From positions 1-64,000 of the forward strand of contig JAHBXX010000022.1 in the NCBI GenBank assembly GCA_019636245.1: a stretch of 64,000 bases of DNA. Reading direction: 5' to 3'. A model generated the notes under the pieces. That model was not told where the DNA came from, searched no databases, and saw nothing but the letters and a program-made list of their open reading frames with translations. The position numbers were made by a program, and so were the translations under genes. This document shows, piece by piece, positions 55,323 through 64,000 of the stretch. The DNA comes from Planctomycetota bacterium. Its GTDB lineage: Bacteria; Planctomycetota; UBA1135; UBA2386. Each line of letters begins with the position of its first letter. Within the stretch, counting starts at the first letter, position 1.

Positions 55323-56972
55323 TCACTTCTTCAGGCCTTGCGGCAACACGGCGGCCAGGGCCGCAAGCAGGTGGATGCGGTTGCGGTAGTCGACCGGCGC
55401 GCCCACGTGGTCGAGCGGCGCCAGCACCCCGAAGATGGTCGCCTGCGTCAGCTCGGTGAGCCGGGTGTGGTCGTCAGCCGTCCAGCGGCCGACGTAGAGG
55501 CGCCGCAGGAAGTAGCGCGCGACGTCGGCCGGATCGTCCGGATTGCCGTTGGGCACCACCTGGCCGATGCCGCTGATGACCATCTGCGGCAGGTCGTGGA
55601 TCACGATGCCCGTGTACGGCGGCAGCGTGCGCAGGAAGCCGCGCGCGTGGTTGGCCGCGTCGATGTAGATCTGCGTGCCGGGCTGGCGCCGGCTCAGTGT
55701 CGGGTAGCCGTCCGGCGACGGGAAGTCGTGCAGGCTCTGCCCCATCAAGCCGGTCGCGGCGATCATGTCGTCGAGGTTGGAAGGCGTGGCCGCGGTGCCG
55801 TCGAGCGCCCGCACCATCCAGCACGTGAACTCCATCGGCATGCGCAGCCGCTGCCAGCGGTAGGTCGGCCCCTGGAATGCCGCCGACTTGAGGATCACCT
55901 CTAGCACCGCGGCGATGTCGCCGCCGTTGTTGCCCCAGGCCTGGGTGCACTGGAGCAGGAGTGCGGGCTCCTGCTGGGCGGCGCCGTCGGCGAGGAAGAA
56001 GTCGATCAACTTGCGGCAGACGAAGCGTTTGGTCTGCGCCATCCTGGCCAGCCAGGCCATGAGCTGGCGGGCTTCGGCTCCGGACGTCGCCACTCCCTGG
56101 ATCGTCAGGTTGTCGCTCGGGTCGTTCGGGTCGAAGTCGAAGACGCGCTGGCCGGCCTCGTGCCACTCCTCGATGAACACCAACTGCAGTGGTACCGGGT
56201 TCGGGATGATCGCGCCGGTGATCGGATCCCGGCAGGTGACGTTGCCCAGGCCGGAGCGGAACACGTTGTAGCCGGCGAAGCACTCGGCGGCCGCCTCGAT
56301 GTCCGCATGGCTGTAGTTCGCCACGCCGTTCTCCTCCGGGCCGAGCGTGTAGAGCTCCTTGTTCTCCCGCGCGAAGTCCTCGTTCGGCTCGATGTTCGGG
56401 CCCGGCCCGGAGCGGCTGTTGAAGAGGCTCAGGTAGAGGATCATCGCCCGGCTGTCGAGGTTGGCGAGCAGCAGGTCCTCGAAGCGACCAAGCGCGTGCG
56501 CACGGAAGGCCTGGTTCGCCTCGTCGATCATCTGCACCGCTTCCGACGAGCCCGGCACGAAGACGTTGACGATCTGGTGGACCTGGGCGTAGTGCGTGTT
56601 GAAGTGGCGCTGCCAGAACTGCGTCATCACTTCGCGCAGCTGGTAGCGGCTGAAGCAGGCGCGGATGAACTGCTCCTGCTTGACCTCGTGGATGTTGGCC
56701 CGCGGCGTCGCCAGCTGCGCGAGCAGGGCGGGAACCAGCGGGTTCTCCGCACCGGCGAGGGTGAGCTGCTCGTCGATGTAGAGGTCGATGCTGCTCGGCC
56801 CCGTGGCCGGCGTCAGGCTGAGCTGCTGCAGCAGGGGCAGCGTCGCGCCGAACGTGATCCGGTTGAGGGCGTGCAGGGCGGCTTCGTTGATCGGGATCGC
56901 CTGACCGGGCAACACGGTCGCGGCGCCGAGCGCGAGACCGAGGGTTGCCGACATCGTGAGAGGGTTCGCCAT
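55323..56972 (-). CDS. DUF1800 exported protein
   Basis: A 549-residue protein. The ATG at 56972 precedes a signal peptide (MANPLTMSATLGLALGAATV). Family motifs are ALHALNRITFGATLPLLQQL, SRYQLREVMTQFWQRHFNTH, ARENKELYTLGPEENG, ADIEAAAECFAGYNV and CRKLIDFFLADG. DUF1800 has no proven activity; it travels with DUF1501 and together they are thought to act on envelope or extracellular material. It is the first gene of the leftward run that continues through the sigma factor to the CHAT gene. Confidence 0.9.
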   Translation of the reverse strand: MANPLTMSATLGLALGAATVLPGQAIPINEAALHALNRITFGATLPLLQQLSLTPATGPSSIDLYIDEQLTLAGAENPLVPALLAQLATPRANIHEVKQEQFIRACFSRYQLREVMTQFWQRHFNTHYAQVHQIVNVFVPGSSEAVQMIDEANQAFRAHALGRFEDLLLANLDSRAMILYLSLFNSRSGPGPNIEPNEDFARENKELYTLGPEENGVANYSHADIEAAAECFAGYNVFRSGLGNVTCRDPITGAIIPNPVPLQLVFIEEWHEAGQRVFDFDPNDPSDNLTIQGVATSGAEARQLMAWLARMAQTKRFVCRKLIDFFLADGAAQQEPALLLQCTQAWGNNGGDIAAVLEVILKSAAFQGPTYRWQRLRMPMEFTCWMVRALDGTAATPSNLDDMIAATGLMGQSLHDFPSPDGYPTLSRRQPGTQIYIDAANHARGFLRTLPPYTGIVIHDLPQMVISGIGQVVPNGNPDDPADVARYFLRRLYVGRWTADDHTRLTELTQATIFGVLAPLDHVGAPVDYRNRIHLLAALAAVLPQGLKK

Positions 56973-57477
56973 GCCCGGGATGCGTCCGGGGCGTGGGGGC
57001 GGGTTCGGGAAATCGGGGAGCGCGGTCGGCGATCCGGGCGCCGAGTGACGCGGAAGATCGCCGCGAAGGCTCCGGCCAGATGTGCTGCCGGCTCCCGATC
57101 GACCGGGACGCATTCCGTGGCAAGCGGGCAGTCGATTCCCGCCTGCTCGGCGCGCGCACTGCTGCACGGAGCGCGCGAATCGGCCCGAGTTCTACGTCGC
57201 GCTCGTCGACCCGGACGGTGGGGAGCCCGTCGAGGGGCTCGAGGCCAACGCGAGGATCCGACCCACGGTCGACATCCACCGCGACAGGGCTTCCTCGAAG
57301 AGCTCGGCCGTCGAGTTGAGTTCGAATCGACAGTGCCGCGCCTGCACATTCAGCTCGGCGTGCATGCTCGCCAGCAGATCGACTGCCCGAAGGCAGACTG
57401 CAAGCAGGTCGAACCGTGCGCTCAGCCCTCCTTGCAGACTGTGCATCGCGTGCACAATCTGCAAGGACGCGGAACCG
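56973..57477. other. 505-base intergenic region
   Basis: The only gap over 300 bases. Open frames here look like chance: biased composition and no family resemblance. It must hold the promoter of the leftward DUF1800 operon and the 3' end of the transcript of the next upstream gene. The only clear structure is the inverted repeat at 57430-57466. No promoter consensus can be fixed by eye. Confidence 0.6.
57430..57466. repeat. 16-bp inverted repeat with a 5-base loop
   Basis: The arms CCTTGCAGACTGTGCA (57430-57445) and TGCACAATCTGCAAGG (57451-57466) pair at 15 of 16 positions around TCGCG. It begins 12 bases past the stop of the leftward gene ending at 57478, as a terminator would, but no T-run follows. 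It is less GC-rich than its surroundings and strikingly regular, so an operator for the downstream leftward operon or a mobile/REP-like element is also possible. Confidence 0.6.
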
Positions 57478-58104
57478 TCACGCCTCCCCCACCACCACCG
57501 GCACCCGCGCCGCCACCGCCGCCGCCACCACCCCCGCCAGCCCCGCATACCCGCGCCGCGCCGCCGCCAGCAGCTCCCCGCCCGCCGGCGCCGGCAGCTC
57601 CCGCCAGCCCACCACCGCCGCCGCCTCCGCCGCGAACGTGCGCTCGTTGAGCCACCGCAACTGGTCCGCGAGCACCGCCAGCGACCCGATCTCCGCCGTC
57701 TCGCCATCGGGCAGCGGCGCCCGCAGCGTCACCGGAAAATCCCCCGGCAGCCACACCGAGCACGCCAGCAGGTGGCCGTACTTGCTGCGCGCGAACTTCG
57801 CGTCCACCGCCGCGCGCCACTCCCGATCCAGCTCCAGCAGCGCCGGCACGGTGTCCGGCAGCTCCAGCTCCGGCTGCTCGGCGTAGAGCGCGAACAGCCG
57901 CAGCCCAGGCCAGCCCGCCTCCCCCAGGTCCGCCTCCGCCGCGACCTCGGCGCCTTCGTCCCAGACCAGCTGCGCGGCGACCTTCGGCGCCACCGACGCG
58001 CAAAGGTCCCGTCGCCACAGCTCGACGCCGGCGCGCGCCCGCGCGCCGTCGCCGCCCGCCCCTCCATAGAACCGCGCCAGCGGCCCGGCGAACGCGCGCG
58101 CCAC
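57478..58104 (-). CDS. unrecognised soluble protein
   Basis: A 208-residue protein from a GTG at 58104. It starts one base after the stop of the peptidase gene, so it is co-transcribed with it. No signal peptide or membrane helix is evident, apart from an Ala/Val-rich C-terminus (AGVVAAAVAARVPVVVG) that may be a buried helix. Stretches such as LFALYAEQPELELPDTVPAL and AKFARSKYGHLLACSVWLPG suggest an alpha/beta fold. I do not recognise a family; G+C composition matches the neighbours. Confidence 0.5.
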   Translation of the reverse strand: MARAFAGPLARFYGGAGGDGARARAGVELWRRDLCASVAPKVAAQLVWDEGAEVAAEADLGEAGWPGLRLFALYAEQPELELPDTVPALLELDREWRAAVDAKFARSKYGHLLACSVWLPGDFPVTLRAPLPDGETAEIGSLAVLADQLRWLNERTFAAEAAAVVGWRELPAPAGGELLAAARRGYAGLAGVVAAAVAARVPVVVGEA

Positions 58105-58105
58105 G

Positions 58106-60319
58106 CTACAGCTTCTCCCGCAGGAAGCGCTCGAAGCGCGCGAACAGGTGCAGCTGCTGCTGCAGGTCCTCGATGCCGTGTCGCACGCGCGGGTAGACCA
58201 TGAAGTCGCAGTCCTTGCCCGCCTGCTGCAGCGCCCACAGGAACTGCAGACTGTTCTGCATGTGCACGTTGTCGTCCATCGCCCCGCACAAGAGCAGCAG
58301 CGAACCGTGCAGGTCGCCGGCGGCGGCGACGACGCTGCCGCGCTCGTAGCCCTCCTCGTTGGCGTCCGGCAGGCCGAAGTAGCGCTCGGTGTAGATCGTG
58401 TCGTAGAGCCGCCAGTCGGTGACCGCGTTGACGGCGACGCCGCACTTCCACTTCGTGCTGTGCGTCAGGTTGTAGAGCGTCTGGTAGCCGCCGTAGCTCC
58501 AGCCCCAGATGGCGATGCGCGCCGGATCGGCGATGCCCTGCGCCACGAGCCAACCGACGGCGTCCTCGAGGTCGCGCAGCTCGCTCTGCCCGGGCTTCCG
58601 CCAGCAGGCCTTGGCGAACACGCGGCCCTTGCCGCTGGCCGAGCGGTTGTCGCAGACGAACACCACGTAGCCACGCTGCACCAGCAGCTGGTGCCAGAGC
58701 TGGTCGCGACCGCCCCACTCGTCGCGCACGCGCGGCGTGTGCGGCCCCGCGTAGGTGAACTGCACCACCGGGAACGGCTGCGTGCCGTCGAACGCCGGCG
58801 GCTTCAGCAGCATCGCCTCCATCGGGAAGCCGTCGCGCGCCGGCACTTGCACGAACTCCGGCACGACGGCGCCATGGCGCTCGAGCAGCTCCGGCCGCGA
58901 GGTCGCGATGGCGCGCAACTCGCGGTCCTCCAGGTCGCGCAGCGACGTGCACGGCGGCGTCACCGCCGAACTCCAGGTGGTGACGAACGTGCGGCGGTCG
59001 GGCGCCATGTCGACGTCGTGCGTGCCACGGCCCTTGGTGATGCGCTGCGGCTCGCCGCCGGCCAGCGGCACGCGGTAGAGGTGCGTCTGCAGCGGCGAGT
59101 CCTTGTCGGCGGTGACGTAGATCCAGCCCGCGGCCTCGTCGACCGCGACCACCTTCTTCACCTGCCACTCGCCCTGGGTCAGTCGGCCGCGCGCCGCGCC
59201 ATCGCGGCCGAAGCGGTACAGGTGCCGGTAGCCATCGGACTCGCTGGGCCACAGGAACTCGGCGCCGCCGCCGACCCACAGCGGCTCCGGCCCCGCCTCG
59301 ACCCAGCAGTCGCTGTCCTCGCGCCACAGCTTGCGCCAGGCGCCGCTGGCCGCATCGCCGGCCAGCATGTCGAGCCACGTCTGCTCGCGGTTCTGCACCT
59401 GGAACAACACGTCCTTGCCGTCCGGCGCCCAGGTGACGCGCACCAGCAGCCGGTCTTCGTCGGGATAGGTCGACAGGTCGAACCAGCGCAGCTCGCCGGT
59501 CGCCACGTCGACGACGCCGAGGTCGGCGATCGGGTTCGGCTCGCCGACCTTCGGGTAGTTGGTCGTCTCGACCTCGGGCCGGGCCGGGTGGTCGGACACC
59601 AGCACGAACTCCTCGACCGGCTCCTCGTCGAGCCGCAGCAGGGCGATGCGGGCGCCGTCGGGCGACCACCAGTAGCCCTGGAAGTTGCCCCGGCCGTAGA
59701 GCTCCTCCTGGTAGACCCAGTCGAGCCGCCCGAACAGCAGGTCCTCGTGCCCGGCCGTGGTCAGCGCGCGCACCTCGCCGCCTTGCGCCGGCACGACGTG
59801 CAGGTTGTGCCCGGCGACGAAGGCGATCCACTGGCCGTCGGGCGAGAACGAGACGCCGACCTCGGCCTCGTCGGGGGTGTCCGTCAGCCGCACCGCGGCG
59901 CCGTCGAGGCCGGCGGCGAACAGGTCGTCGGCGATGGCGACCACGCAGCGGCGATGGTCGGCGCTCCAGGTCCAGGCGTCCGGGTCGCGCAGGGCCACGT
60001 CGAGGTCCTCGGCGTCGAGCCCCAGCGCGCGCAGCGCCTTGCCGAGCGCGGCGTGGTCGAGGTGCGGGCGGCGCTTGCCGGTGCGCGCCTCCACCGCGCG
60101 CCACTGCGGGCGACCCTGGCCGGGCATCGCCTTCGGGCCGGCGTCGAACACGAGGTAGTGGTCGGCGTCGAGCCAGCCGCGCGGCTGCTCGGCCGGCATC
60201 ACCATCTGGAAGTCGAGCCGGAACAGGTCGATCGGCTGCAACGGCACCGGCCGCGGCGCCGCCTCCTGGGCGATCAGGGAGAGCGAGGCGAACGAGCCGA
60301 TCGCGAGGGTGCGGAGCAT
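58106..60319 (-). CDS. DPP-IV-type prolyl oligopeptidase-family serine peptidase (S9B)
   Basis: A 737-residue exported peptidase. The ATG at 60319 leads a signal peptide (MLRTLAIGSFASLSLIAQEA). An eight-bladed beta-propeller region (about 40-490) contains the DPP-IV glutamate motif DWVYQEELYGR. The alpha/beta-hydrolase end carries Ser608 (GWSYGG), Asp682 (MDDNVH) and His714 (RHGI). The Asp-His spacing of 32 equals that of human DPP-IV. Such enzymes remove N-terminal X-Pro or X-Ala dipeptides from peptides. It is followed by the unrecognised gene at 57478-58104. Confidence 0.93.
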   Translation of the reverse strand: MLRTLAIGSFASLSLIAQEAAPRPVPLQPIDLFRLDFQMVMPAEQPRGWLDADHYLVFDAGPKAMPGQGRPQWRAVEARTGKRRPHLDHAALGKALRALGLDAEDLDVALRDPDAWTWSADHRRCVVAIADDLFAAGLDGAAVRLTDTPDEAEVGVSFSPDGQWIAFVAGHNLHVVPAQGGEVRALTTAGHEDLLFGRLDWVYQEELYGRGNFQGYWWSPDGARIALLRLDEEPVEEFVLVSDHPARPEVETTNYPKVGEPNPIADLGVVDVATGELRWFDLSTYPDEDRLLVRVTWAPDGKDVLFQVQNREQTWLDMLAGDAASGAWRKLWREDSDCWVEAGPEPLWVGGGAEFLWPSESDGYRHLYRFGRDGAARGRLTQGEWQVKKVVAVDEAAGWIYVTADKDSPLQTHLYRVPLAGGEPQRITKGRGTHDVDMAPDRRTFVTTWSSAVTPPCTSLRDLEDRELRAIATSRPELLERHGAVVPEFVQVPARDGFPMEAMLLKPPAFDGTQPFPVVQFTYAGPHTPRVRDEWGGRDQLWHQLLVQRGYVVFVCDNRSASGKGRVFAKACWRKPGQSELRDLEDAVGWLVAQGIADPARIAIWGWSYGGYQTLYNLTHSTKWKCGVAVNAVTDWRLYDTIYTERYFGLPDANEEGYERGSVVAAAGDLHGSLLLLCGAMDDNVHMQNSLQFLWALQQAGKDCDFMVYPRVRHGIEDLQQQLHLFARFERFLREKL

Positions 60320-60519
60320 CGCGCGGCATCGTGCCAGAGGTGGGTGGACGGGGCCACCGTCGGCATCGTGCGCCAGCGGACCCCCGACCACCGGGCGCGG
60401 TCGACCGCCGGCGACCCCCTCCGCCGCCGCCGAGACCGCCGCGCCGAGGCCGTTGCCCGGCGCGTCCGTGGCCAGCCGTCTACGGCCTGCCGATCGCGAC
60501 CTCGAGGGCGCCCGCACGC

Positions 60520-61209
60520 TCACGACTGCAACAGCTCGGTGAGGCGGCGGCACTCGTCGTCGACCGCCGGCCCCTGCACGCCGGTGCTGGCCGCGACGAC
60601 CGCCCGCAGGTGAACGGCGAAGTCGCGGCGCGCGCGGCGGTAGGCGTTGTGGACCACGGCGACGTCCGCCTCGCCGAGCGCGGCCGCGATCGTCCGCACC
60701 GGCATCCCCTGCTCGTGACGCATGCGCAGGATGCGAAGCCGCAGCCTCGCGTCGTCGTCGCCGGCAGCCGCCGCCGCCTCGTGGCGCTGCACGGCTTCGC
60801 GCAGCAGCGATCGCGCCCAGGCACGGTCGAACGTGCGTGAGAGGGCTTCGGCCTGGTGCGGCAGTTCGTCGAGATGGACGCTCTCACCGGGCGCGCGCGC
60901 ACCGCTCCTCGCCGCCAGCTCCTCGTGGCGGCGCGCGATGTTGCGCACGACGCCGTAGAGCAGAGGACGGAAGCCGCCGCGCTCGGGATCCGCGCGCTCG
61001 AGCACGCCACCGGGCTTGTAGCACTCGACGAACACGTCGTGCACCGCGTCGTCGACGCTCGCGGCGAGCGCGCGGCCACGCCAGCGATGCTGCAGGTAGC
61101 TGCGGATCGGCACCGCGTAGCCCTGCGCGAACGCCGCACGCGCCGACGCGTCGCCGCGCGATGCCGCGCGCAGCACCGTCCAGACCGTGTCGTGGGATTC
61201 GGAACCCAT
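60520..61209 (-). CDS. ECF-type sigma factor next to the kinase gene
   Basis: A 229-residue sigma factor. Region 2 includes RSYLQHRWRGRALAASVDDA and FRPLLYGVVRNIARRHEELA. The region 4-like helix-turn-helix is RHEQGMPVRTIAAALGEADV followed by VVHNAYRRARRDF. The sequence is diverged from standard ECF families, as is common for planctomycete factors. It lies 169 bases downstream of the Ser/Thr kinase gene in the same direction. ECF factors encoded beside Ser/Thr kinases are known in this phylum and are thought to be regulated by phosphorylation instead of by an anti-sigma factor. Confidence 0.8.
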   Translation of the reverse strand: MGSESHDTVWTVLRAASRGDASARAAFAQGYAVPIRSYLQHRWRGRALAASVDDAVHDVFVECYKPGGVLERADPERGGFRPLLYGVVRNIARRHEELAARSGARAPGESVHLDELPHQAEALSRTFDRAWARSLLREAVQRHEAAAAAGDDDARLRLRILRMRHEQGMPVRTIAAALGEADVAVVHNAYRRARRDFAVHLRAVVAASTGVQGPAVDDECRRLTELLQS

Positions 61210-61378
61210 GCTCGTTCGCGTCACCCGCCACGCGACATCGCGCGCCGGACTTCTCTGCGAAGCCTCGCCGAAGCGCCCCGGTCGGTCGACGGTACTGCGC
61301 AGCGCGGCAGGGCGCGACGAGCGCGTCCGGCCTCTTCCGGCCGCTGTGCCCAGCGGCTGTGGGGCGCGTTCCGCACCG

Positions 61379-64000
61379 TCATCGCCCCGAGCCATCCGCG
61401 GGCGCGCCCGACGCCGCGCCGGGGCGGCGACGCAGTGCGGCAGCTTCGAGGCGCAAGGCCTCCGCTGCCGCCGCATCACCGCGCCGCCGCAGCACGCCGG
61501 CGAGATTGTCGAGCGTTCCTGCGATCTCGGCGTGGTCTCCCGCCCCGAGGCGTCGCCACATCGCCACCGCTTCGCGGTACAGCGACTCTGCCGCCTCGAA
61601 GTCACCCCGGGCGGCGACCGCGACGCCCAGGTTGTTGAGGCCCCCGGCGACTTCGGGATGGTCCGCTGCGAAGACACGGCGTGCCGTCGCCAGCGCTTCC
61701 CGCTGGACCGCTTCGGCTCCGGCGAGATCGTTGCGCTCGACCAGCAGATCGGCGAGCGCGCGGAAGCTCGCCAACGAACTGGGGTGGAGCTCCGGCAACC
61801 GACGCAGCATCGCCACGGCCTCCTCGAACAGCGCTTCGGCGCCGGCCGCGTCGTCGCGGTGCTGGCGCACGACGGCGAGATTGTGCAGCGCCGTCGCCAC
61901 CCGCCTGTGATCGTTCGGGAAGAGGCGGCGCTCCATCGCCGCGGCGTCCGCGAACAGGGGCTCGGCCTCGTCGAGATCCCCGCGATCGAGGCACACGCTG
62001 GCCAGGTTGGCGAGGCTCGTCGCGACCAACATGTGGTCGCCGCGGAAGTTGCGACGATCGATCGCCAGCACTTCGCGCAGCAACGGCTCCGCAGCCGCGA
62101 GGTCCCCGCTGCGACGGAGAACCATCGCGACATTGCTGATGCCCATCGCGATGTTCGGATGGTCGGCAGGGAGCAGGCGGCGCCTCATGTCCAGGGCCTC
62201 GCGGTACAGCGCCTCGGCAGACGTGAGTTCACCGCGTGTCATTTGCGCGCCGGCGAGAGTGGAGAGCGCGTTCGCGACTTCCGGATGGTCGCCAGGGTGG
62301 AGCTGACGCCACGTCTGCAGGCTCTCGCGCAGCAGCGCCTCGGCAGCCTCCGCGCCGCCGCGGCTCAGCAGCGTGAGGCCAAGGTCGTTGAGCGCGCGCG
62401 CGACGGCGGCGTGGTCGACGGGCTGGACGCGGCGCACGATCGCCAGCGCCTCCCGAAACAACTCTTCGGCGGCCGAGAGCCCGCCGCGCGTGGCGAGCAC
62501 GCTCGCGACGACGCCGAGGCCGTTGGCCACGTCGGGGTGGTCGCCGGGGTGCAGCCGGCGGCTCGTCGCCAACGACTCGCGGGCGCAGTGCTCCGCAGCC
62601 GCGAGGTCGCCGCGCTCCAGGAGCAACTGGGCCACGCTCCGCAGCGCCCTTGCCGTGGCGCCGTCGTCGCGAAGGGCTCGTGCGAGAGCGACTGCAGGCT
62701 CGAGCACACGCTGCGCGTCGTCGTAGGCGGCGAGCTCTCGGTACGTGTCGCCGATCGACAGCCGCAACCGCAGCTCGGCTTCCCGGGCCTCCGCGAGTTC
62801 ACCGCGGTCGATGCGCTTGGCCGCCGCATCCAACATCTCGCGCAGCATCGCGGTGTCGCGACCGAGTGCGACGGCGGGCCCGGCACCCTGCAGCGTCTCC
62901 GCCAGGAACGTGCCGATGCGCTCGGCCTGGTCGCGCTGAGCGCGGGCGATCGCGGCCGCCGCCTTCTCGTTCTCCGCGGCCTGCGCCGCCAGCGATCGTT
63001 GCGCGTCCGCTTCGCGCCAGAACCACAGCGACACGGCCAGGCCGGCGGCGAACACCGTCGCCAGCGCGATGCCGAGCCCGTGCGCACGCCGCAGCGACAC
63101 CGCGCGCACCTTCGCCTCCGCCGCCTCGACCCGCGCCCGGTGCACACGTTCCTCCGCGGCGGCGAGGTGGCCGTGGATCACCGCAGCGACCTTCTCCGCG
63201 GACATCGGCCGGGCAGCGGGCGCCGGCATCAGACACTGCAACGTCAGGTCGACCAGGTCCCGCTCCGCGCCGCAGTTCTCGAGCCGCGCGCGCGCGTCGT
63301 CGAGCTTGGCCATCGCCGCCATGCCAATCAGCTGTTGGGCGGGGCCAGCGTACGGCGGCAACCCGGTCAGGATCTCGCACAGGATCGCGCCAAGCGCGAA
63401 TACGTCGCTGCGAGCGTCCATCTGGTCGATGTCGCCACGCGCCTGCTCCGGCGGCATGTATGCTGGCGTGCCCATCACCGAGCCCATCACCGACTGCGTG
63501 CCGTGGCCCGACGAGCGCAGTGTCTCGATCACGCTGAGGTTCGAGTGGAGCTCCGCCGCGCGCTTCTCGTCGGCGACGCCGCCGCGCTCGAGCACCTTCC
63601 CCATGCCCCAGTCGACGACCTGCACTTCGCCGAAGCTGCCGATCATCACGTTCGCCGGCTTCAGGTCCCTGTGCACGACGCCGCGCGCGTGCGCGTAGGC
63701 CATCGTCTGGCAGATGTCCTCGAAGGTTGCGAGGAACGTGCGGCGATCGTCCGCCGGTGACGCGCGCCGGGCGAGCTTCTCCGCGAGCGTCTGCCCCTTC
63801 ACGAGCTTCATCGCGAAGAACGGCCGTCCGTTCGCCATGCCGAGCTCGTAGACCGGCACGATGCCCGGGTGCTGCAGCTGGCCGCCGATCTGCGCCTCTT
63901 CGACGAAGCGGTGCAGCACGGCCGGATCGGTCCGGTACCGCGCATGCAGGAACTTGATCGCGACGTCGCGGCCGAGGTCCGTGTCGTGACCCTTGTGCAC
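61379..64000 (-). CDS. Ser/Thr protein kinase with tetratricopeptide repeats (5' end outside the window)
   Basis: At least 873 residues; the N-terminus with the Gly-rich loop lies beyond the right edge. The kinase core shows [10 protein letters not shown] (Lys16 of the visible part), [12 protein letters not shown] (Asp112), DWGMGK in place of DFG, and [12 protein letters not shown] membrane helix follows near 310-330 ([20 protein letters not shown]), then about 500 residues with ten or so TPR_12-type repeats (for example [20 protein letters not shown]). The kinase is inside and the repeats outside the membrane. This is the PknB-TPR layout typical of planctomycetes and myxobacteria. It could supply the phosphothreonines read by FHA proteins, but nothing here proves that. 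Confidence 0.9.
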   Translation of the reverse strand: MHKGHDTDLGRDVAIKFLHARYRTDPAVLHRFVEEAQIGGQLQHPGIVPVYELGMANGRPFFAMKLVKGQTLAEKLARRASPADDRRTFLATFEDICQTMAYAHARGVVHRDLKPANVMIGSFGEVQVVDWGMGKVLERGGVADEKRAAELHSNLSVIETLRSSGHGTQSVMGSVMGTPAYMPPEQARGDIDQMDARSDVFALGAILCEILTGLPPYAGPAQQLIGMAAMAKLDDARARLENCGAERDLVDLTLQCLMPAPAARPMSAEKVAAVIHGHLAAAEERVHRARVEAAEAKVRAVSLRRAHGLGIALATVFAAGLAVSLWFWREADAQRSLAAQAAENEKAAAAIARAQRDQAERIGTFLAETLQGAGPAVALGRDTAMLREMLDAAAKRIDRGELAEAREAELRLRLSIGDTYRELAAYDDAQRVLEPAVALARALRDDGATARALRSVAQLLLERGDLAAAEHCARESLATSRRLHPGDHPDVANGLGVVASVLATRGGLSAAEELFREALAIVRRVQPVDHAAVARALNDLGLTLLSRGGAEAAEALLRESLQTWRQLHPGDHPEVANALSTLAGAQMTRGELTSAEALYREALDMRRRLLPADHPNIAMGISNVAMVLRRSGDLAAAEPLLREVLAIDRRNFRGDHMLVATSLANLASVCLDRGDLDEAEPLFADAAAMERRLFPNDHRRVATALHNLAVVRQHRDDAAGAEALFEEAVAMLRRLPELHPSSLASFRALADLLVERNDLAGAEAVQREALATARRVFAADHPEVAGGLNNLGVAVAARGDFEAAESLYREAVAMWRRLGAGDHAEIAGTLDNLAGVLRRRGDAAAAEALRLEAAALRRRPGAASGAPADGSGR

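Noticed and set aside
57430..57466. a standard intrinsic terminator
   Set aside because: No T-run follows the hairpin on either strand, so it is listed as an inverted repeat of open function.

Overview
The window is about 64 kb of very GC-rich bacterial DNA (well above 70% G+C by eye) with about 45 protein genes packed on both strands. Only one gap exceeds 300 bases. I saw no rRNA, tRNA, CRISPR array, integrase or insertion sequence. Gene content points to Planctomycetota or a relative: an adjacent DUF1501/DUF1800 pair, several ECF sigma factors (one with a long membrane-anchored extension), a Ser/Thr kinase with tetratricopeptide repeats, many FHA domains and secreted PVC-style proteins. This is inference from content, not from a marker gene.

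Region by region. 1-9.7 kb is mixed housekeeping: an exported esterase, an ECF sigma factor fused to a transmembrane extension, a PLP-dependent sulfur amino-acid enzyme, a DUF4328 membrane protein, a Sel1 lipoprotein, the GTPase MeaB and an acetyltransferase. 9.7-14.1 kb holds two FHA membrane proteins, one ending in a CAP/SCP domain. 15.1-23.1 kb is one rightward block of tightly spaced or overlapping genes: two membrane-envelope genes, two FHA proteins (apparently one gene broken by a stop and a frameshift), a predicted di-heme b cytochrome, a protein with two cyclic-nucleotide-binding-type domains and four [4Fe-4S] motifs, and an FHA-membrane-15-heme cytochrome c. A leftward SLC4-type bicarbonate transporter follows, then a leftward FAD oxidoreductase carrying FHA domains and a 2Fe-2S domain. 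The redox genes look like a transmembrane electron conduit with built-in phosphopeptide-type and nucleotide-type sensor domains. This is the best candidate for an undescribed system.

27.4-35.0 kb is an inorganic-carbon region: an acyl-CoA carboxylase beta subunit, a DUF6671 protein, DabA and DabB of the DAB carbon-accumulation pump, and a divergent LysR regulator. With the SLC4 transporter nearby, bicarbonate supply is a local theme. 35.0-38.5 kb pairs a D-2-hydroxyglutarate-type FAD dehydrogenase with the 2-oxoadipate dioxygenase/decarboxylase HglS and a divergent LysR regulator, which fits the end of a lysine-degradation route.

38.7-48.2 kb holds a DUF3592-like membrane protein, a DinG/XPD-type helicase, an SPFH protein with a small ribbon-helix-helix partner, an acyltransferase, a cysteine dioxygenase, a peptide transporter with a large insertion, a YebC-family protein and a DUF4136 lipoprotein. 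48.3-57.0 kb is dominated by a leftward five-gene run: DUF1800, DUF1501, ECF sigma factor, membrane partner and exported CHAT-domain protein. 57.5-64.0 kb carries a protein of unknown function, a DPP-IV-type peptidase, an ECF sigma factor and a Ser/Thr kinase cut by the right edge.
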